Part shown: positions 1 through 9,116 of the stretch, piece after piece
Layout: each line of letters begins with the position of its first letter
How positions within the stretch are numbered: position 1 is the first letter of the stretch
Source of the DNA: an uncultured Rubripirellula sp.
GTDB taxonomy: Bacteria; Planctomycetota; Planctomycetia; Pirellulales; Pirellulaceae
NCBI GenBank assembly: GCA_938045805.1
Contig: CALIBL010000011.1
Location: 124,001 to 188,000, forward strand
DNA: 64,000 nt
Direction of reading: 5' to 3'
Notes under the pieces: model-generated
The model's input: only the letters and a program-made list of their open reading frames with translations
The model's database searches: none
Told to the model about the DNA's origin: nothing
Position numbers and translations under genes: made by a program

Positions 1-413
1 TCGAATTCCCCCAAAACAGGCCTAGTAACACCAAAAGTACAAGGTGAAAACCAAAAGAGAGAAGTAGCGGCGGCAGAGTTCGTCTGGGTGGGATAGTCCC
101 CTGAGAATTCGCTGAATCAGGGTTTGAAATCATGCAATTGGTTTTCCAAAAATCGTTACGATCTCTCGCCCGTTCCGTCTCGCTCAAAAGACAGGATGTC
201 TCGTCGTCCGATTGATTTACGATGCCTGAAAGGTCATCGATCGCCTAATTCCGGTATAAACCGACGTTGAGATTGCTAGATTATGCCATCTCTACCTCCC
301 GAACGCTTCTCAGAACGGTGCAATGCCATTAATTTATTGCAATTGCATGAACCACCTAAACCCACTTTGACTGCCATTTCAATGAGTGGTGGCACACCCC
401 GGAGAGAACCACT

Positions 414-1595
414 GTGAGTAACGCTCGATATTTATTTACCAGCGAATCGGTTAGCATGGGACACCCAGATAAACTCGCTGACAGAATTTCGGATGGCGTT
501 CTGGACGCGCTACTCGCGGAAGACCCAAACAGTCGAGTGGCGTGCGAAACGATGGTGACAACTGGCGTGGCAATCATTGCTGGTGAAATCACCACCAAAG
601 CCAAATTGAATTATATCGATGTCGTTCGCAGTGTAATCAATGAAGTGGGTTACACCGATGACCAGATGGGGATCTGTGGGGATACTTGTGCCGTTATGGT
701 CTCGCTTGATAGCCAGAGCCCAGACATTGCCCAAGGTGTCGATGCGGACAACAGCTCCGGAAAAGAAATTGGTGCTGGCGATCAAGGTCTGATGTTTGGT
801 TACGCCTGCCGAGACACACCCGAATTGATGCCGATGCCGATCGCTCTATCACACCGCATCATCAATCGAATCACCGAAGCAAGATTCAACAAGGAAGTGG
901 ACTGGCTTCGTCCGGACAATAAGAGCCAAGTCACGGTTGAATATGAGGGCAACACACCAGTAAGGATTGATACCGTTGTTGTCAGTGCGCAGCATTCACC
1001 GGAAGTTTCGAATGATGAAATCCGTCAGTTTGTCATTGAAAATGTCATCAAGCCATCAATCCCAGCTGAACTCGACAAAGGCGATATCAAATATCACATC
1101 AACCCAACCGGAAAATTTGTTGTTGGTGGCCCCCACGGTGACTGCGGTTTGACGGGGCGTAAAATCATCGTGGATACCTATGGTGGTTGGGGACGGCACG
1201 GAGGCGGTGCCTTTAGCGGAAAAGATTCAACCAAAGTTGATCGCTCTGCAGCCTACATGGCTCGCTATATCGCAAAGAATATTGTTGCTGCAGAACTTGC
1301 TGAACGATGTGAAGTTCAACTTGCTTATGCCATTGGCGTGACAGAGCCGGTCAGTATCCACGTCGATACCGAAGGAACGGGAACGGTTTCAGACGAAAAG
1401 TTAGTTGCTCTTGTACGCGAGCACTTCCCATTGACTCCTGGTGGGATTATTGACCATCTGCAGTTACGCCGGCCAGTATTCAAAGACACTACTGCTGGCG
1501 GTCACTTCGGTCGCGATGGTGACGGCTTTACTTGGGAAAAGACTGATAAAGCCGAAGCACTAGCTTCGGCATCCCGCGCAGGCGAGTCTTCTTAA
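414..1595 (+). CDS. metK: S-adenosylmethionine synthetase
   Basis: 393-aa ORF with MetK signatures ([55 protein letters not shown]). Confidence 0.98.
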   Translation: MSNARYLFTSESVSMGHPDKLADRISDGVLDALLAEDPNSRVACETMVTTGVAIIAGEITTKAKLNYIDVVRSVINEVGYTDDQMGICGDTCAVMVSLDSQSPDIAQGVDADNSSGKEIGAGDQGLMFGYACRDTPELMPMPIALSHRIINRITEARFNKEVDWLRPDNKSQVTVEYEGNTPVRIDTVVVSAQHSPEVSNDEIRQFVIENVIKPSIPAELDKGDIKYHINPTGKFVVGGPHGDCGLTGRKIIVDTYGGWGRHGGGAFSGKDSTKVDRSAAYMARYIAKNIVAAELAERCEVQLAYAIGVTEPVSIHVDTEGTGTVSDEKLVALVREHFPLTPGGIIDHLQLRRPVFKDTTAGGHFGRDGDGFTWEKTDKAEALASASRAGESS

Positions 1596-2453
1596 TTGTT
1601 GCGTTTGGTCTGGACTACCGACCTCCATCTTGACCACGCTCCTACAGAAATGCGGGAGCGTTGGTTAAGTTTGATCGCTAACCAAACACCTGCCGGTTTA
1701 CTGATCGGTGGTGACATTGCTGAAAGCGGCAGTTCATTAGATTGGCTCCGGCAACTTGCTTACTCGACGAGTTGTCCCATCTACTTTGTCCTTGGCAATC
1801 ATGATTTCTATGATCAGTCCATTCGCATCACGAGACAGAACGTCGTACGTCTCTGCAGAGAACACGAACATCTGCACTATCTAACAGACTGCGGTAGCAT
1901 CCCGCTTAGGGATGCCACAAGCCACCAAGTAGCAGCCTACTTGATTGGCGAAGATGCTTGGGGTGATGGAACATGTGGTAACTTTGAAAAATCGTTTGTA
2001 AAGCTTGCGGACTTCTCTCGCATCCTGGACTTCAAAACACTTTCTCAAGAAAAGAGAAAAGATTTGCTGATAGAGCTAGGGAGACTTTCTGCGGAACGTC
2101 TTACTACAAAACTAGAGTCTGTCCCTGAAAGCACCGAGCGTGTAATCATCCTTACTCACGTACCACCCTTTGTTGAAGCGTGCTGGTATGAGGGTAAAAC
2201 CGCAGACGAGCACTGGTCGCCTTTTTTTGTTTGCGGACAAATGGGCGTTGTGCTCCGCAAATTTGCCGAGATGCGCCCTCGTTGCCAGGTTGTTGTCCTT
2301 TGTGGACATACACACCATCAAGGGGTGACACAGCCACTTGAAAATCTGATTGTCCACACCGGTCAGTCCGTCATCGGACATCCATCAATTGTCGGTACCC
2401 TGATCATTGACAACCAAGAGATTGCAATTGATACCTACAGCGATCCGATCTGA
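1596..2453 (+). CDS. Metallophosphoesterase (calcineurin-like)
   Basis: Metallophosphoesterase motifs TDLHLDH, GGDIAES, LGNHDFYD, LCGHTHHQG; TTG start directly abuts the metK stop codon. Confidence 0.85.
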   Translation: MLRLVWTTDLHLDHAPTEMRERWLSLIANQTPAGLLIGGDIAESGSSLDWLRQLAYSTSCPIYFVLGNHDFYDQSIRITRQNVVRLCREHEHLHYLTDCGSIPLRDATSHQVAAYLIGEDAWGDGTCGNFEKSFVKLADFSRILDFKTLSQEKRKDLLIELGRLSAERLTTKLESVPESTERVIILTHVPPFVEACWYEGKTADEHWSPFFVCGQMGVVLRKFAEMRPRCQVVVLCGHTHHQGVTQPLENLIVHTGQSVIGHPSIVGTLIIDNQEIAIDTYSDPI

Positions 2454-2489
2454 GAGTTTTACTAATAAAAGACGATTCGCGCAGTCAAA

Positions 2490-3785
2490 TTAGGCTTCGA
2501 TCTTTTCCATGGACCACAGCTGCACCAAGATTTGCAGGTGCTCTATCGACTCGATCATTTCATCCAAACATGCGAACTCTTTCACACTATGAATTTGGTA
2601 CTGACCACTTGATAAATTAGGCGTTGGTAAACCTTTCTCGCTTAATTGACTGCCATCAGTGCCGCCGCGAATGATCGCCTGCTCATATGGACGGCCTAAG
2701 ACTTCGAACGCTTGGCAAGGCAAATCAACAGCTGCCGGTAAGTTCACCAAGCTGTCACGAAGATTTCGATATTGCTTGGTGACTTCCAAACTCACCTCTA
2801 AACCGGGAAACTTCTCTCGCACCTTCACCCCTAAATCGGTCAGGTACTCGGCATATTCCTCCAATTGATTGGTATCGAAGGACCGCAAGAGAATCTCGAT
2901 CGCGGCGTCACCGACTCCACCCGAAATACCATAAACGTGTATGAATCCCTCCCGTCCTTCAGTTGATTCTGGGCTGCAACCATTTGAGGGCAGCCCCGCC
3001 AAAAAGTCAGCAGCCGCTCGAATTGCATTGATCATTCGCCCCTTGGCTATCGCGGGGTGGATGTTTCTCCCTTTGAAATGCACCGTCACGGCATCGGCAG
3101 AAAATGTTTCCGTATCAACAACTCCGGCCCCTCCGCCATCGATTGTGTAAGCAACATCGGCATTGAGTTGTTGTAGATCTATCTTGTCAGTACCTCGCCC
3201 AATTTCTTCATCGCAGGTCATTAATATCTTAATTGGCCCGTGCTTCAAATTTGGATTTTCGATGAGGCTTGCAACCAACTCCATAATGATTGCAACGCCG
3301 GCCTTATCATCGCCTCCCAACAGAGTGTCTCCTCCACTGCAGACCAAAGTCTTTCCTTGAAGACCTTGCAACTCAGGACACTGCTCGATGGTGAGTGTTT
3401 CGCCATTTGCGAAACAAAGGTCTTTTCCGTCATAACTCTCTACCACGTGAGGAGAAATGTTGTTACTCGGGGCTTCCGGTGATGTATCCAGATGAGCAAC
3501 GAGTGCAAGCGTCGGCGCATCCCCCTCAACATTAGAAGGCAACGAAGCCCATACCAAGCCGTAATCGTCTTGGTATGCCTCGTCTAATCCGAGTTCCACT
3601 AATTCTTCTAGCAAGATTTTCCCTAATTCAAGCTGTCCCTGCGAACTGGGATATCGGTCGGTTGTGGGGTCTGCCGCCGTGTCGATTTTGACATATTTAA
3701 TAAACCGCTCCAGTAATCGGTCGCGGTTGATGGGAACAACTTGCGTGGATGCACCTATCATCACATTAACTCTTTCGTGTTGCAA
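2490..3785 (-). CDS. pepT: Peptidase T (tripeptide aminopeptidase, M20 family)
   Basis: M20/PepT motifs: LVAHLDTSPEA, GGDTLLGGDDKAGVAIIMEL, TCDEEIGRGTDKID, IIRGGTDGSQLSEKGLPTPNLSSG. Confidence 0.95.
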   Translation of the reverse strand: MQHERVNVMIGASTQVVPINRDRLLERFIKYVKIDTAADPTTDRYPSSQGQLELGKILLEELVELGLDEAYQDDYGLVWASLPSNVEGDAPTLALVAHLDTSPEAPSNNISPHVVESYDGKDLCFANGETLTIEQCPELQGLQGKTLVCSGGDTLLGGDDKAGVAIIMELVASLIENPNLKHGPIKILMTCDEEIGRGTDKIDLQQLNADVAYTIDGGGAGVVDTETFSADAVTVHFKGRNIHPAIAKGRMINAIRAAADFLAGLPSNGCSPESTEGREGFIHVYGISGGVGDAAIEILLRSFDTNQLEEYAEYLTDLGVKVREKFPGLEVSLEVTKQYRNLRDSLVNLPAAVDLPCQAFEVLGRPYEQAIIRGGTDGSQLSEKGLPTPNLSSGQYQIHSVKEFACLDEMIESIEHLQILVQLWSMEKIEA

Positions 3786-4043
3786 AACTACAGTGATGCG
3801 TCATCATACCGTGGTAGAGATTGAAGATGTCTGCCTGTCTAGATCGCGACGACTTTAGGCCGAATCTGAGACCTGGGATATTTTCTTTGACCACAAGTAA
3901 TCGTCTTTTGTTAGCCGACGATTAAAACCATCAGACAAATCACGAATCCATCCGCCACATTATCGAGAATCGATGCAACCTAGCGGTAGCCTCAGGAATA
4001 TTTTCTTAACGGTGCCGAAAAACTCTCACATGGGAAAAATAGG

Positions 4044-4853
4044 ATGACTAAAGTCTCTTACTTGGTGTTCGACGTTGAGAGCGTTGCAGATGGTCAGTTG
4101 ATCTCGCAGGTACGGTATCCCGATCAAGGTTTAAACGCGAATGAAGCAATCTCGGCTTATCAAGATGAACTACTAGAAAACAAAGGGACAACCTTCATAC
4201 CGCATACCTACCAGATTCCTACCGCAGTGGTGATTGCCAAGGTGTCCAAGGAATTTGAGTTATTGGATGTTGTTTCACTTGATGAACCCTCCTTCCGGCC
4301 ACATGTAATCACCGAAAACTTTTGGCGAGGATGGGAGATGTATCAAAAGCCGATATGGGTCACCTTCAACGGTCGTAGTTTTGACCTGCCGCTAATGGAA
4401 CTAGCTGCTTTTCGCTATGGTATTTCTGTCCCAGACTGGTTCAAAAATGAAGGCTATCGGTCCCCTCGCAATCGATTCAACCTTGATACGCATTTAGACC
4501 TGCAGGATGTGCTCACCAATTTTGGTGCGGCTCGCTGCAACGGGGGGCTGAATCTGATTGCCCAAATGCTTGGTAAGCCGGGAAAAATGGGTCTAAGTGG
4601 AGACCGTGTTCAAGAAGAGTTTGATGCCGGTAACCAATTGGCAATCAGTGATTACTGTCGGTGCGACGTACTTGATACTTATTTCGTTTTCCTGCGGACC
4701 CAGGTGCTTCTAGGAAGAATCACAATCGATCAGGAGCGAGAAATTATCTGCAACGCAAAATCGTGGATTGAAAGTCGCAAAGAACAGAGCGCTGCCTACC
4801 GCGATTACCTTGATCATTGGCAGGATTGGAAAAATCCTTGGTCACCACGGTGA
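4044..4853 (+). CDS. Predicted 3'-5' exonuclease of the PolB-exonuclease-like family
   Basis: DEDD-type residues: YLVFDVESVADG, WVTFNGRSFDLPLMEL, DYCRCDVLDTYFVFLR. Confidence 0.8.
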   Translation: MTKVSYLVFDVESVADGQLISQVRYPDQGLNANEAISAYQDELLENKGTTFIPHTYQIPTAVVIAKVSKEFELLDVVSLDEPSFRPHVITENFWRGWEMYQKPIWVTFNGRSFDLPLMELAAFRYGISVPDWFKNEGYRSPRNRFNLDTHLDLQDVLTNFGAARCNGGLNLIAQMLGKPGKMGLSGDRVQEEFDAGNQLAISDYCRCDVLDTYFVFLRTQVLLGRITIDQEREIICNAKSWIESRKEQSAAYRDYLDHWQDWKNPWSPR

Positions 4854-4982
4854 GAATAGGAAAGCAGGGTTAATTGGGGGGGGTTGTCTTTCTGGCTTTA
4901 CCTGAAGTTGTCATCCTAGGTACTCTCCTCAGATTCGGCCTGACTACTGGCAATGACATGTTGTCATCAAATAAAGCCAATC

Positions 4983-7900
4983 ATGGATGCCACTTCATTT
5001 CTGCTTCACTGCCGGCCTCTTGCAAACTTGAACCACTGGGTTCGGCGATGTAAGTGCGCCCATAGCATTGTTTTGCTATCACTTGTTCTTTCGTGGAACC
5101 ATTCTGCATTCGGTGAAGAATCAGAGTTAGCTGAGCAGAAGTTGATTTTTGAATACAGTTGCGAGCAATCCACTACTACCGACATCTTGGTCAAATTCTC
5201 AGATAGTCTTTCGGGGCGTCCGTCTGTCATCTCGGAATATCAAAATGATGGCCAAGCCAAAAAAGACCATGAGCGAATCTCGTTAAATACAGCGGCAAAC
5301 GAACTAACGCTCCACGGACTCAATGGAACAAGTAAAGGTCGTTTTTCTGTCTCAGGTTGGATTGATCCAACATCGGAAATATCGCTACATCGGCGGGTCG
5401 CGAATGAAACAAATCGCTGGATATTGATCAGTGAATTTTCATTATCGGACCTAGAGGATCAACGGCAGGTCTCTTTTGTGGATCAAAATGAAACGGGTTC
5501 CCACGGTTGGGTGATTCGACGAATCGAGCCACCACCGATAGAGCTTCTAGATTGGCCAGCCTTCGCCACTTTCAATCCAGGACAATCGATATCGAGTACA
5601 GTTCTTCTTTTGAAGAATGCTGACTCTAATCGTCACCCAAAAATTGAGCTCGAGATCCGTAAGGTTGGAGAAAAGCAGCCTGTACACCGCGAAGTCTACA
5701 TCGCAAACGAGAAACCCTCCACGCGCGTCACCATTGATTTCACCGCACCGCTTTCAAGCGGAGTGTACGAGGCGAGACTGGCGGTCCTTGATCAGACCAA
5801 TAATCTATGGTCCAAGATCACTGGTAAACCCGATTCTGTGTTTGAACTACATCGCACTTTTGCTGTCGCAGGACTCAACACCCGACCCAACCTCTCACAG
5901 CATAAGTGGAAGGAAATTCAACACATTCAACCTTCCCAACAAGCATGGTACGTGCCCGATTGGCTAATGAACCCTGCTGCCCATCTACCCATCAGCTTGC
6001 CGTCTGATAGGAAGATCCCAAATCAAATCGCGATATCCAAATATGAGGGAGAATCCGTAACAGAATTAGCACCACTCTCTAGCTTTGAAATCCCGCTAGG
6101 CTATGAAGACGGCAGTGTTCAGCTTCACACTATCCGTCTACCAAGTACTAATCACAGCATCTTCGAAGTTGAGATCACCAAAGCTGGCGAGGGATTAAGT
6201 CGCATCTTCACCATTTCACCCAACCCAAATGCGACGCTCCAAGGCGATTGGCAATCCATTCAGTGGATTCACCACCCGAGTCGGGACGAACGATTACGAA
6301 TTAAAAACTTGGATCAAAGTAGAAAGTTTGCTTTTGAATCAATCACGATTGAAACCAAGCAAGGTGATCTAGATCTTAAACGCGACCAAAACAGCGCCAC
6401 GCGAAGTACCGTATTGAGACTTTGTTCGTCTTCGTGGATTGATGAATTATCAATGCATGACCACGATCAACTTGATCAAGGAGATTGGAAGCGAGAGTCA
6501 CTTGAAATGTATCGCTTGAATTCGGCTGTCTCTCGACTCATCGCGATAGCGCATGATCAAGGGTTCAATACAATATCTATTACGCTAAACAATGAAGAAC
6601 TAAAGCCAAATCTCAGCGGCAACAAAGCTGATCTGCGTCAGCCGAATTGGAATCGTCAAAGATACTTGGAATTTATCTTGTCTACGTTGGATCAATCCAA
6701 TCTCGAGGTGATTCTAGAATTTAATCCTTCAATCGATTTTAACTTAAACAACTTGCTTCCGAATCCTGAATCCTCTTCGGAAGCCACCTCCACTGCGGCT
6801 ACTGAGAGTAACTCGTCAGACAACAAATTAATTAACGAATCGATTTCGGTTCCCACACTTAATGATTTTTATCATGCTGACACCATCAAGCGGATAAAAG
6901 CGAATTTCCAACAAGTCATTGATATCGCACAAAATCACCAATCGGTGGTTGGCCTTAGCATGATTGCACTAGGTGAAAAAAATGCGATGCATCAACCTGT
7001 CTCGCCGCAAAATCTCAGGAGGCTCCGCGCAATCTTTGCAGCAAAATCTGAGATATCGACTCCACAAGATACAGAAACGAAAGCTTCGGGTTCGGATTTT
7101 GAAACTTGGCTTAAAAAACAACGCCGCCAACTATGGTTAGATCTATTCATACCACCGAATGATATGGAGCTGTTCGTCATCGGCGAAGACTCATCTTTTG
7201 GCACAACTGCTAAATCACCGCTTACCTTCCTTGAGACCTACGAATACGGACCGTTGAAGTCGCTTTCCCAGCAACTTCAACTCAGTCGAAACCTGCGAAC
7301 TCGTACAAGCCAACAAGCAGTTCTGCTCAGTCGAGGTCAAGAGTTAAGCGAGGAGCCTGAAAAATCTGCTGTAGTAGCTGCGGATATCAGGGAGGTGATT
7401 GAGAGCAAGAATCCACAATGGATGTTTATTGATCATGATCTGGCGAAGGGTTTTTTCAGTGCGTCACTGATCCGTAAGCTGCATGTTTTTTCAAGTCTAC
7501 CCAACCGTGACTTAGCCGAATGTGATGCGGTAGATCCTGAGTCCGCTACAGTGCGTGTTTGGTCGTACTTTGAAGACGATCATCTTCACGTTTTTCTCGT
7601 CAATCTGGTTCCGTGGGCGACGGAAGTTGATTTAGAAACGATTGAGCCTCTTACTTGGAAAAAAGCCATTAATGACTTGCTCCCCGAAGCAGGACATTCA
7701 ATATCCTCTCTTCGTCCCACACGTTCTCGAGTGACGGTGCCCGCTGATGGTTGCATCTTATTGAAATCAACCAACACGGGACTCAATGGAATCAGGCAAT
7801 GGACAAGTCGCGTTTCGGGTGGCCCCCCCATCGTAAAGCGAATTAAAACACAAGTCACAGACGTGGTAGAGAATATCGGATCGCTTACGACGCCTACGCC

Positions 7901-8627
7901 AAATGCTGATTTACTAATCAATGGCAGCTTTGAAGTTAGCGGAGAAATGGGAATCATTGGTTGGATGCATGCACAGCATCCATCGGGTTGTGTCCAACGT
8001 GATTCAGATGTTGCTCGACACGGTGCATCCTCGGCAAGATTAACAACGGAAATAAATCACACTGGTCGAACTTGGATCATGAGTGACGCATTTTCTCCAC
8101 CCGCATCTGGTCGGGTTGCAGTCGCCCTCAGCCTTCGAGGATTGCCGTTTGCGGAATCTAATCCCAGTCAACAAGTCCGTGTCACAATTGAAACCACAGG
8201 CGGAACTAAACCTCTGAGGGTATTTGAAGATCTAGAGATTCCTGCCAATAAAGAGTGGTCAACACATGAAGTTGTGCTGGAGATTGACAATTGTGACCCA
8301 CAAAACTTGGGCTCGCTGCGCGTCGCGATTGACAGTCTAAAACCGGGCATTGTCTGGGTTGATGACGTAGAGATCTATGACGACTTTCCCACTCGCAGCG
8401 AACGTGCCGAAATGCAACGACGAGTATTTCTGGCAGTGCAGGGGATGCAACGTGGAAACTTGTTGCCAGCTGGAAGGCTATTGGAGAACTTCTGGGTGCA
8501 ACGCCTGCTCACTGACAAACGCATGAAACGCGATAAAAAAGAACCCGCGGCTCTAAACCAGACTAGCGAAAACCCGAGCGTCACGGAACGATTCAAAGAT
8601 TGGTTACCGGGCAACATCCGGTATTAG
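4983..8627 (+). CDS. Large secreted hypothetical protein; possible glycoside-hydrolase-like (TIM barrel) core and C-terminal carbohydrate-binding-like jelly-roll domain
   Basis: ORF 4953-8627. An internal ATG at 4983 is a plausible alternative start, followed by a hydrophobic segment (CAHSIVLLSLVLSWNHSAFG). C-terminal LINGSFEVSGEMGIIGWMH...ARHGASSARLTT resembles CBM4/9/22-like domains. Confidence 0.55.
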   Translation: MDATSFLLHCRPLANLNHWVRRCKCAHSIVLLSLVLSWNHSAFGEESELAEQKLIFEYSCEQSTTTDILVKFSDSLSGRPSVISEYQNDGQAKKDHERISLNTAANELTLHGLNGTSKGRFSVSGWIDPTSEISLHRRVANETNRWILISEFSLSDLEDQRQVSFVDQNETGSHGWVIRRIEPPPIELLDWPAFATFNPGQSISSTVLLLKNADSNRHPKIELEIRKVGEKQPVHREVYIANEKPSTRVTIDFTAPLSSGVYEARLAVLDQTNNLWSKITGKPDSVFELHRTFAVAGLNTRPNLSQHKWKEIQHIQPSQQAWYVPDWLMNPAAHLPISLPSDRKIPNQIAISKYEGESVTELAPLSSFEIPLGYEDGSVQLHTIRLPSTNHSIFEVEITKAGEGLSRIFTISPNPNATLQGDWQSIQWIHHPSRDERLRIKNLDQSRKFAFESITIETKQGDLDLKRDQNSATRSTVLRLCSSSWIDELSMHDHDQLDQGDWKRESLEMYRLNSAVSRLIAIAHDQGFNTISITLNNEELKPNLSGNKADLRQPNWNRQRYLEFILSTLDQSNLEVILEFNPSIDFNLNNLLPNPESSSEATSTAATESNSSDNKLINESISVPTLNDFYHADTIKRIKANFQQVIDIAQNHQSVVGLSMIALGEKNAMHQPVSPQNLRRLRAIFAAKSEISTPQDTETKASGSDFETWLKKQRRQLWLDLFIPPNDMELFVIGEDSSFGTTAKSPLTFLETYEYGPLKSLSQQLQLSRNLRTRTSQQAVLLSRGQELSEEPEKSAVVAADIREVIESKNPQWMFIDHDLAKGFFSASLIRKLHVFSSLPNRDLAECDAVDPESATVRVWSYFEDDHLHVFLVNLVPWATEVDLETIEPLTWKKAINDLLPEAGHSISSLRPTRSRVTVPADGCILLKSTNTGLNGIRQWTSRVSGGPPIVKRIKTQVTDVVENIGSLTTPTPNADLLINGSFEVSGEMGIIGWMHAQHPSGCVQRDSDVARHGASSARLTTEINHTGRTWIMSDAFSPPASGRVAVALSLRGLPFAESNPSQQVRVTIETTGGTKPLRVFEDLEIPANKEWSTHEVVLEIDNCDPQNLGSLRVAIDSLKPGIVWVDDVEIYDDFPTRSERAEMQRRVFLAVQGMQRGNLLPAGRLLENFWVQRLLTDKRMKRDKKEPAALNQTSENPSVTERFKDWLPGNIRY

Positions 8628-9097
8628 GAATGCGACCTGTACACCGCGATGTTGGGATGGGTCTTTAAAGACCATGATGCGGACAGGCGAGGCATCTCTT
8701 TTTCGTCATGGACCCGAGTAAAGAAACAGTGAATGCGAAATGCCATCGCGTTTTGGGTCCCCTCCAGACACACAAAAAACGTATCCTCGTTTGCGGCGAG
8801 CACACTATAAGTGCCACATAAAACCTCACTAACACTACCTCGCTGTCCGCCAATATCACCACGAATCTCTAGATATTCGATTCGATGATTTGACAGCTCA
8901 AGAGCTTTCAGGTGCCTCGGGTTCGCAAGATCTTTGAAACTGACCATAGCCGTAGAGAAAGTTCTCAGATGACCCTTGACTTCAAACATCCAATCGAGGT
9001 GCGTTTCGTTGGTTCTCTCGAAGGCCTCACCCGGAATGTGGCGTAAAATGACAAATCTGTTTGACACTTGATCTTTCATTTTTAAAGCCGGATCCAC
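8624..9097 (-). CDS. LigD 3'-phosphoesterase-like (DNA ligase D N-terminal domain-like) stand-alone protein
   Basis: FVILRH...HLDWMFEVKGHLRTF...LSNHRIEYLEIRGDIGGQRGSVSEVLCGTY aligns by eye with LigD-PE motifs (LHYDFRLE, HPLDYGDFEGVIP, G-x-V-x(4)-G-T-W). Confidence 0.6.
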   Translation of the reverse strand: MDPALKMKDQVSNRFVILRHIPGEAFERTNETHLDWMFEVKGHLRTFSTAMVSFKDLANPRHLKALELSNHRIEYLEIRGDIGGQRGSVSEVLCGTYSVLAANEDTFFVCLEGTQNAMAFRIHCFFTRVHDEKEMPRLSASWSLKTHPNIAVYRSHS

Positions 9098-9116
9098 CTA
9101 CATCGATCTATCAATT

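Noticed and set aside
1-413. Possible SAM-responsive riboswitch upstream of metK
   Set aside because: Only short hairpins such as GGGATAGTCCC were visible; I could not match any known SAM or SAH riboswitch core. An Infernal/Rfam scan would decide.
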